Positions 32,901 through 38,655 of a stretch of 38,655 nucleotides of DNA are shown here, in pieces. Numbering within the stretch: the stretch's first letter is position 1; every line of letters starts with the position of its first letter. This stretch comes from Clostridiales bacterium UBA4706 (GTDB taxonomy: Bacteria; Bacillota; Clostridia; Oscillospirales; Oscillospiraceae). The DNA is taken from contig DHKA01000062.1 of the NCBI GenBank assembly GCA_002404605.1, positions 1-38,655 of the forward strand. Reading direction: 5' to 3'. Below the pieces are notes generated by a model that was not told the origin of the DNA, did no database searches, and worked only from the letters and a program-made list of their open reading frames with translations. The position numbers and the translations under genes are program-made.

Positions 32901-35900
32901 CGGCGGCGGTCTCCGGCGTGGAGAGCGGCGCGGCGGCCTTCACCGCCGAAGAGGGACTCAGCGCCTCCCAGCTCGGCGAGGGCTACGTTGACAGCTGCCC
33001 GGCCCCCGTGCTCGCCGGTCAGATGGCAGCCGAGCATGCGGACGCGGACGGCGACGGCAAGTGCGATACCTGCGGCAAGCAGCTCGCGGAGATCGCCGTG
33101 CCGACGCGCAAGGAGGGCTATCCCGCCGAGACCAGCGCCACGGTGCAGACCGGCAAGGCCTACCTGCTCAGCGATCTGCAGACCAACAAAGTCTTTGACC
33201 CTGCGGACGGCCAGACGCTGAATTACAAGAATTACTATTACGAGCGCTCCACCGACGGCGGCAAGACCTGGGGGCCGAAGGTCGGCTTCACCGAGGCCAT
33301 CTTCGGCGCAACGACCATACAGATCACCGAGAACACGGCGGGAACCTACGTCTACCGCTTCTACGCCTCCCACGACGGCAAGCACTTCTCCAAGGACACC
33401 TGGACGCTCACTCTCACCGTGGAGGACGCGCCGAAGCTGAACTTCTCGTTCTTTGTCGGCAAGGACTATACCGGCAATTACCCCGTTATCAAGCTCTACG
33501 ATGTCACGACCGACAGCGAGGGCAACGAGATCCTCGGCGACGAGATCACAAACGTGTTCCTCTACAGCGACTTCACGAACACCCTGCCCGAGGGCGAGAC
33601 CGAATACGATCCCGCGCAGGGCAAGCTCGTCAGCAATTACCAGATGTTCTATGCCAGCCTCACGGCGGGCCGCTACGCTTACCGCGCGTTCGCCAAGAAC
33701 GCCGATACCGGTAAATACGACGTCGCGCTCGGCGGCATGACGCTCGATCTTCCGACCGACGGCAACGTGGACGGCGGCGCGGGCGGCGGCACGAACATCT
33801 ATCTCCAGTGCAACTCGTTCTATGTGAGATCGAAGAAGACGGACAACACGTATTTCACGGCGGATGAGTACCACGTCAAACTGGACTGCCCGATCATGGG
33901 CACGACCGCCGAGATGGGCGATCCCTACACCAAGGGCAGCTACGCCTATTACCCGACGGTGCTCTACGCCGCGGGCAACGCCTGCCTCTACAACGCGTAT
34001 GCCTACCCGGATATCGACGGCTATATGTTCACGCAGAGCATCAACCAGACGTTCCGCGCCGAGTACTCCGCTGCTACGAAGTCCCTCACGATCAATACGG
34101 CGGTCACTCTGACTGTCACCGTGCCGCAGGACGCGACATTCGGCCTGTACTTCCAGTGGAACAACTTCAACACCACCGAAGTTGAGCCGGACGGCGGCTG
34201 GAAGCTCAACGACGACGGCACGATGTATGCCCAGTACACCATTTCCAAGGGCAACGGCAACTACACATGGCGTCTGAGCGACGATACCCACGTCACGCAG
34301 GCCGGCTGGCTTCCGAGCCAGAGCGCGAGCGCGGATCTGAGCTTCTCCTTCGATGAGAACGCCGCAACGAACCGCGTCTCCCACGATTTCAGCCAGCTCG
34401 GCACACAGACGATCAAGCGCGACGAGGCCGACCTGCAGGTGAACCTCGATCCCTCCGGCTATGAGGCCATCGGCGGCACGACGCGCGTGCGCGCCTACCG
34501 CCACTGGCAGCTCATCAACTCCGACGCCGGCAACATCATGGTCGAGCCGGACTTCCACTGGAACCTTGAGACCGGCGACGCCTCGATCGAGACCGTAAAC
34601 GGCGGCAACACCACCGCGAACTGGGCGGACATCACCCCCGGCGCGGAAGACTCCATTATCACCGTTTACTATGACAGCATTGATGTGGGACCCTCCAACC
34701 ATGGCACGCACGGCGGTCTCTACCCCGCGACGCAGCCGCAGCGCGTCGGCGTCATCGTCGTCGGCGGCACGGGCGTGGCCCACGGCACCGCGGACGCGGA
34801 CGTGGACTTCAACATGGCTTCGGGCGTCACCACGACCCGCTCCATGGACTGGGACTACAACTACGATACATGGTTCTACGGCGCGAACGAGACCGACCCG
34901 GCGCTCGACTTTGCCGTCACCGCGACGGGCGGCGTGACCGTGGAATACGCCTTCGTCGCCGCGGACAACGCCATGAACCGCATCCGCACCGAGTTCACCG
35001 CCGTCAGCGCGGGCGAGGACGGACGCTACACCGTGCCTCTTGCCAAGTTCGGTGAGATCGGCAACGGCATGGGCGGTACCGTCATCATTCGAATGACCGA
35101 CGATACCGGCGTGAGCTACCGTCTCGTGCGCGTAGCGAAGGTCACCGTCACTGTCGAGAACGTCTCCCACCCGGGGGAATGCATCATGCCCGGCGATCAG
35201 ATCAAGCTCACCTTCAGCGGCATGTTCCGCGCGGTGAACAAGATCTCCGGCATCTTCAACCCGACGACCTTCCAGCCGACGTACTACGCCGGTGAAACGA
35301 AGTTCGCGGGATCGCTCGGCCAGTACCAGAAGATGGACAACGCTTCCGTTACCGTGACCATTCCCGAGGATGTTGAATTTGCCGACGGCGAGGAGACCGC
35401 AACGTACAGCTTCACCAACGGCTACACCTTCGGCAGCATGTACTCCGCAGCCAACCCGTTCGCGTTCCTTTACAACATGACCGACACCGGCGTCGGCACG
35501 AACTTCAACGCCGTCACTGTCACCTTCTACATGAACCACTATGCGGACGCGGTGGTCGAAGTGCACCGCAAGGTGACCTATGACACGCAGCTCGTCATTA
35601 CCGATGCTTCCGGCAAAATGCTTGAGGGCGTTACGGTCACGCTGACCGGCGCGGACGGCAAGACCGTCGAGGCCGACGAGAACGGACGCTACACGCTCGG
35701 CTACGGCGAATACTCCTACATTCTGTCGAAGGAAGGTTATGCCAAGGCAGTGGGTAAATTCTCGCTCAGCAGCGCAGACGCGGAGAAACTTGTGGATGGC
35801 ATTCTGAACATTACGACGAACGCCATGTCCCCGCTTGGGGAGAACGCCTGGGACGGCACGACGAAGACCGAACCTGCGAAGGACGCCGACGGCGTTTACC

Positions 35901-36880
35901 AGATCGGCACGGCGGCGGAGCTTGCGTGGTTTGCCGAGACCGTGAACGGCGGCCAGACGGCGATCTCGGCCAAGCTCACCGCGGACATCGAGCTGGGCAG
36001 CTTTGACTGGACCCCCATCAGCAGCAACAGCAGCAAATATACCGGCACGTTTGACGGCGACGGCCACGTTGTGAAAAACCTTTACATCAACGGCACCGCC
36101 ATGTACCAGGGCCTGTTCGGATATCTGGGCGCGAAGGCTTCGCTCAAAAACTTCGGCGTTACGGGCATCGTTACGACAACGGCGAACTTCGCTGCCGGCA
36201 TCGCGGCCTACATGGAGAACAAAGCGGTGATCAACGGCTGCTTCAGCTCCGTACAGGTCACGGCGGCCAAGTCCGCCGCCGGTATTGCAAACGGCCAGTC
36301 CGCCTATGCCGAGATCCGGAACTGCTATAATACCGGCAATATCACCGCCACCGGCACGAGCGGACATGCGGGCGGTATTACCAGCGGCAACAGCACCAGC
36401 TATACCGCGGGCATTACAAACTGCTACAACATCGGGACCGTCGTTGCGGTCAAGAACTGCGGCCCGCTCACCCCGCGTACCAGCGCGTCCTACGGCGAAG
36501 TCGTGAACAGCTATTATCAGGAAGGAAGCTGCGCCAATTCGAAGACCAAGGTCGGCGTTTCTAAGACCGCGGATGAGCTCAAGGCCCTGGCCGCCACGCT
36601 CGGCGACAGCTTCGCGGCGGATACCGACGGCATCAACGGCGGCTACCCGATCCTCGCGTGGCAGGGGGCAAAGCAGCCTCTCGCGGGCGACGTGAACGCC
36701 GACGGTACGGTCGATGTGACCGACGCCGAACTCGTGTACAATTATTCCGTCGGCGCGGGTGAGCTCACCGAAGCGGAGCTTCTCATCGCGGATATGGACG
36801 GCGACGGCTATATCACTGCGAAGGACGCAGCGATGATCTACGCGATCATCGCCGCGGCTTCCGCGGCCGTGACGGAATAA
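29918..36880 (+). CDS. Giant secreted multidomain protein with C-terminal dockerin
   Basis: A 2320-residue protein. Domains in rough order: signal peptide (1-27, VSALA), a cadherin/Ig-like beta domain (31-125), a region that may be a distant DUF4430-like domain (141-325: DSVTVYVTISSDG, then YILLSDGDTIDVAMFSNW), a BIG2 Ig-like domain (583-666), a GLUG-type beta-helix module (673-1030), a Cys-x2-Cys linker (KCDTCGKQ), Ig-like domains, about 700 residues I cannot assign (1200-1880), a carboxypeptidase-regulatory-like domain (1887-1968), a second GLUG-type module (1990-2248) and a dockerin (2257-2315: GDVNADGTVDVTDAE, ADMDGDGYITAKDAA). No cell-wall anchor is seen, so attachment is presumably through its dockerin. 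It has no recognisable polysaccharide hydrolase. Confidence 0.85.
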   Translation: MQTGKKGLALLLALLMVFSLLPVSALAADGCLAVTDADKTFETTQGEILTVQLAQYFTDSEGHTLTYSLGAGDYGEHTKIAKDKDGNNILSFTNPNAGTYTPTVTAKCSNGETASVQLKITVTEGEAGSESQYGYDETPADSVTVYVTISSDGVPIKGIDGTVLSHLEVKVPYFDLGNQGLSDFYRYHTENGSGSYTNKNIVERPTALHLYLYMIGKYYMGLPEEAIKTGSTKIPGAKGGYGVMTMTDDQAYEDNMLALNITGSATSLYMQQFWGHDENLMYYRNHVYPLMSAGWGSTADYILLSDGDTIDVAMFSNWSFWQKGAFAAFEQDSFTVAKGNTLTAHTLKYDTQSVADGGTEDFEPITGLTVAVYDADWEHVGNMDLSGEGENAYTYTFDTAGTYYLLGTDPNAGTSDSCYAPATAKVTVTDGSSKPVFDPAEWYKEFDFSSITLDEEGTEYVYNIEESSMHVKHYSNPGDKKLYTVTVPAGADFVYVNYPADFDQAIQECCVLFDGDGDVTDYSCSGFAVLDNADGGKTLKLPAAALITSGKYFAAEAGSNYEYFNCFFFKEGDNTPPSTGDDTAVTGVKLDQSALTVERGKTAQLTAAVEPSTATNQSVTWQSSNMKVATVSRKGVVTALSEGTTTVTVTTADGGYTAKCLVTVTDPSKPALAADGYYEIANAAQLQWFAKEVNAGKSTLNARLTADIDLSSVCDETTPWTPIGNVSDVVVYSGTFDGQNHKITNIYLRSDAPVSTVQQSYNQALFGQCDGATIKNLSVYGEAKAITRHVAGIVGRSCAVTTKRNTVIENCHNYVTLTGTPTNDLLFGFAGVVAAAYDTILRNCSNHADITGYRGYTGGLVGAASGTVVMENCWNEGKVHLHGYYSSDYCGVGGLVGRGSRAILTIRNSYNTGDVSFYCASTSSAQFAGGLVGGFGDEYDKNTLTMTNCYNSGSVSGENADSASIGAILGNTIAATKPSSSLSVTATNCYYLEDTAAVSGVESGAAAFTAEEGLSASQLGEGYVDSCPAPVLAGQMAAEHADADGDGKCDTCGKQLAEIAVPTRKEGYPAETSATVQTGKAYLLSDLQTNKVFDPADGQTLNYKNYYYERSTDGGKTWGPKVGFTEAIFGATTIQITENTAGTYVYRFYASHDGKHFSKDTWTLTLTVEDAPKLNFSFFVGKDYTGNYPVIKLYDVTTDSEGNEILGDEITNVFLYSDFTNTLPEGETEYDPAQGKLVSNYQMFYASLTAGRYAYRAFAKNADTGKYDVALGGMTLDLPTDGNVDGGAGGGTNIYLQCNSFYVRSKKTDNTYFTADEYHVKLDCPIMGTTAEMGDPYTKGSYAYYPTVLYAAGNACLYNAYAYPDIDGYMFTQSINQTFRAEYSAATKSLTINTAVTLTVTVPQDATFGLYFQWNNFNTTEVEPDGGWKLNDDGTMYAQYTISKGNGNYTWRLSDDTHVTQAGWLPSQSASADLSFSFDENAATNRVSHDFSQLGTQTIKRDEADLQVNLDPSGYEAIGGTTRVRAYRHWQLINSDAGNIMVEPDFHWNLETGDASIETVNGGNTTANWADITPGAEDSIITVYYDSIDVGPSNHGTHGGLYPATQPQRVGVIVVGGTGVAHGTADADVDFNMASGVTTTRSMDWDYNYDTWFYGANETDPALDFAVTATGGVTVEYAFVAADNAMNRIRTEFTAVSAGEDGRYTVPLAKFGEIGNGMGGTVIIRMTDDTGVSYRLVRVAKVTVTVENVSHPGECIMPGDQIKLTFSGMFRAVNKISGIFNPTTFQPTYYAGETKFAGSLGQYQKMDNASVTVTIPEDVEFADGEETATYSFTNGYTFGSMYSAANPFAFLYNMTDTGVGTNFNAVTVTFYMNHYADAVVEVHRKVTYDTQLVITDASGKMLEGVTVTLTGADGKTVEADENGRYTLGYGEYSYILSKEGYAKAVGKFSLSSADAEKLVDGILNITTNAMSPLGENAWDGTTKTEPAKDADGVYQIGTAAELAWFAETVNGGQTAISAKLTADIELGSFDWTPISSNSSKYTGTFDGDGHVVKNLYINGTAMYQGLFGYLGAKASLKNFGVTGIVTTTANFAAGIAAYMENKAVINGCFSSVQVTAAKSAAGIANGQSAYAEIRNCYNTGNITATGTSGHAGGITSGNSTSYTAGITNCYNIGTVVAVKNCGPLTPRTSASYGEVVNSYYQEGSCANSKTKVGVSKTADELKALAATLGDSFAADTDGINGGYPILAWQGAKQPLAGDVNADGTVDVTDAELVYNYSVGAGELTEAELLIADMDGDGYITAKDAAMIYAIIAAASAAVTE

Positions 36881-36905
36881 ACCGGACGACAAACAGGAGG
36901 ACGAT

Positions 36906-37658
36906 ATGAAAAAAATCTTTTCGCTTGTCCTTGTTCTGGCTCTGACGCTGGCGCTGGGCATCCCGGCGCTGGCGGCGGACGCCGAGGAGACGGCGGTGCC
37001 GGAGATCACTCTCTCGGCAAGCGCGGAGAAGGTCCCGGCCGGAAAAACGGTCACGCTGACGCTCTCTCTCACCGGTGAACTGAAGGACATCAACAGCTTT
37101 GAGTATTACATCAAGTATGACCCCGCGGTCGTTGAGCTGACCGAAAGCAAGGCGGGCGCGGCGAGCGATCTCACGAAGATCGGCACGCCCCCCGAGACGA
37201 ACTACAAAACCGGCGAGGAGGACACCTCCAAGGCCGTCACGGTCAGCGCCGTGAAGTTCGCGGATACCGGCGTGTTCTCCATGACCGAGGGCGCGGTCGC
37301 TGAACTGACGTTCACCGTGAAGGCCGACGCCGAGACCGGCACGTCCGCCGGATTCTCGCTCGAAAAGGTCGCCGTGTGCGACAAGACGTTCGTGAATGAC
37401 GCCGTGAAGGTGCAGACCGGCGCTGCGCCCGAAGTCACCGTCGGCAGTGCGGCAGTGCTGGGCGACGTGAACGGGGACGGCAAGATCGACAACCTTGACG
37501 CCAATCTGGTCTACCGCTACTTCAACGGCAAGGTCACGCTCACCGACGAACAGCTTGCCGCAGCGGATGTGAACGGCGACGGCGAGGTCGATAACCTTGA
37601 CGCCAACACCATCTACCGGTATTTCAACGGCAAGATCACCGCATTCCCGGCGGCGTAA
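36906..37658 (+). CDS. Secreted cohesin-dockerin protein (scaffold adaptor)
   Basis: A 250-residue protein: signal peptide (about 1-22, ending PALAA), one cohesin domain (about 30-170) and one dockerin (about 185-245). The cohesin shows the beta-sandwich pattern SAEKVPAGKTVTLTLSL, NSFEYYIKYDPAVVELTES and GAVAELTFTVKA. The dockerin is a near-perfect duplication, GDVNGDGKIDNLDANLVYRY and ADVNGDGEVDNLDANTIYRY, both with every calcium-loop residue. Having both partners on one chain makes it a natural adaptor linking a dockerin protein to another cohesin. AGGAGG precedes the ATG; the gene is 25 bases after the giant gene. Confidence 0.88.
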   Translation: MKKIFSLVLVLALTLALGIPALAADAEETAVPEITLSASAEKVPAGKTVTLTLSLTGELKDINSFEYYIKYDPAVVELTESKAGAASDLTKIGTPPETNYKTGEEDTSKAVTVSAVKFADTGVFSMTEGAVAELTFTVKADAETGTSAGFSLEKVAVCDKTFVNDAVKVQTGAAPEVTVGSAAVLGDVNGDGKIDNLDANLVYRYFNGKVTLTDEQLAAADVNGDGEVDNLDANTIYRYFNGKITAFPAA

Positions 37659-37673
37659 CAAAGGAGAAAAACA

Positions 37674-38655
37674 ATGAAGAAAAGAATTGTATCCGTAATT
37701 CTTGTTCTTTGCCTGATGGTGAGCCTCTCGGTGAGCGCATTTGCCGCCGAGCTCACCCCCAGCGCAGACAAGACGAGCGTGGAAGCGGGATCGGACGTAA
37801 CGGTCACGCTGACGCTCAGCGAGGACATCCCCGATGTAACGACGATCTACTACATGCTCCGCTATAACGGCGCTCTCTATGATCTCAAGAGCAGCGCGGC
37901 CGGAGCAACGGCGGGCGTTGTGGTCTCCGATCCCATGACGGACAAGACCGGCAGCTTTGTGCGCGTCAGCTATATGGACAGCACGTCCGAGGGCGTGACG
38001 ATGAAACAGGGCGTGTTTGCAACGCTCGTTTTCACTGCGAAGACGACCATTGCCGAGACCACGGACAGCAGCTTTGAACTCATCTTCAAAAACGGCGAGG
38101 ACAAGGACGGCAACGCCATCACGCACACCGCCGGTGAAGCGGCGAAGGTGACCGTGTCCCCGGCGGGCAATGAGATTACACTTTTTGGCCGCATCTACGG
38201 CAAGAGCGTCAACAGTGAGTTTGCGGATCTGACCGGTAGCGGCAACGGCGTGGAATACGTGTGCAGAGACATTGAAAAGAAGACCGGCCTTGACGTTATC
38301 AAGGGCGTTCTGGAAGAGAGCAGCTACACCTATGTCGCCACGGAGACCGCCGTCACCAGCGTCACCGACCCCAACGGCGTGACGCTCGCCAACGGCGACG
38401 CGGCCTACGGCCCGGAATCCGCCTGGGTCGCCACGATCAACGGTGTTTCTTTGGCGGAAATGAAGATGAGCTCGCTTGCCGAGTATATCGGCGGTGACGG
38501 CGACGAGTTCGTTATCACGTTCACTGAGTGCCCGCGCAGCGCAAACGGCAAGCACACCTTCGGCGCGGACGGCAAGTGCACCGTCTGCGGCATGCAGAAG
38601 GCGGCGGGCAGCTACACCCTAACGATGGCCGAGGACAAGAGCGTGAACGCGGGCG
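37674..38655 (+). CDS. Secreted cohesin-like and DUF4430-like protein (cut by window end)
   Basis: Open to the window end; at least 327 residues. A signal peptide (about 1-23, VSAFAA) is followed by a cohesin-like beta domain (24-160: SADKTSVEAGSDVTVTLTL, TIYYMLRYNG, GVFATLVFTAK), then a domain at about 167-285 with the DUF4430 pattern: GPESAWVATINGV (Trp251, Asn256) and a trailing GDGDEFVITFTE. The DUF4430 protein of the ECF operon has GPESGWMYEVNG and GGEEIVWVYT in the same order. Residues about 293-308 carry KHTFGADGKCTVCGMQ, similar to a linker in the giant protein. It is 15 bases after the cohesin-dockerin gene with AAAGGAG. Corrinoid binding is inferred. Confidence 0.8.
   Translation, partial: MKKRIVSVILVLCLMVSLSVSAFAAELTPSADKTSVEAGSDVTVTLTLSEDIPDVTTIYYMLRYNGALYDLKSSAAGATAGVVVSDPMTDKTGSFVRVSYMDSTSEGVTMKQGVFATLVFTAKTTIAETTDSSFELIFKNGEDKDGNAITHTAGEAAKVTVSPAGNEITLFGRIYGKSVNSEFADLTGSGNGVEYVCRDIEKKTGLDVIKGVLEESSYTYVATETAVTSVTDPNGVTLANGDAAYGPESAWVATINGVSLAEMKMSSLAEYIGGDGDEFVITFTECPRSANGKHTFGADGKCTVCGMQKAAGSYTLTMAEDKSVNAG

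Noticed and set aside
31490..37093. A 1867-residue open frame on the minus strand across the giant dockerin gene, and similar long minus-strand frames at 10605-13718 and 13975-16776
   Set aside because: They lie antisense to genes with recognisable domains, have no family motifs and arise from high GC at third codon positions.

Overview
The window looks like chromosomal DNA from a high-GC, anaerobic Gram-positive gut Clostridium relative, most likely of the Oscillospiraceae type. The signs are strong AAGGAGG-type ribosome binding sites, sigma-A promoters with 17-bp spacers, RNase J, ECF vitamin transporters, a MocR regulator, dockerin/cohesin proteins and the absence of outer-membrane genes. 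The family-level assignment is inference from gene content and was not searched.

Layout. (1) Positions 1-524: the 3' end of an IS256-type transposase with its terminal repeat, then three consecutive hairpins. (2) 525-5197, minus strand: a tightly overlapping five-gene ECF vitamin transporter operon with two EcfT proteins, one fused double ATPase, an S component and a membrane-anchored DUF4430 (transcobalamin-like) protein. The DUF4430 gene points to a corrinoid as substrate. (3) 5426-13949: an MgtC-type membrane protein, a DUF819 membrane protein, a three-gene DUF5058 / membrane protein / membrane-tethered M20 hydrolase operon, 6-phosphofructokinase, a MATE exporter and glutamate racemase. 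(4) 14022-17949: a 926-residue iron-sulfur flavoprotein cotranscribed with hypA and hypB. (5) 17962-22549: a lipoprotein, an orphan ECF S component divergent from a degenerate MocR regulator, and a TelA/XpaC pair. (6) 22572-27112: rpe with a structured leader, recR, RNase J, an M19 dipeptidase and an ArsC/Spx-like protein.

(7) 27183 to the window end is the most unusual part. A consensus promoter leads into a cobalamin riboswitch and an intrinsic terminator. Then follow, all on the plus strand and closely spaced, a YezD-like small protein, a secreted NlpC/P60 protein ending in a dockerin, a 2320-residue secreted protein ending in a dockerin, a secreted cohesin-dockerin protein, and a secreted protein (cut by the window edge) with a cohesin-like domain followed by a DUF4430-like domain. 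The last domain has the same Gly-Pro-Glu-Ser-x-Trp signature as the DUF4430 protein of the ECF operon.

Working model (inference): when B12 is scarce the cell makes an extracellular cohesin-dockerin assembly carrying transcobalamin-like domains that captures corrinoids and passes them to the ECF transporter at the other end of the window. This would be a cellulosome-like architecture used for vitamin capture rather than for polysaccharide breakdown; no glycoside hydrolase is visible in it.
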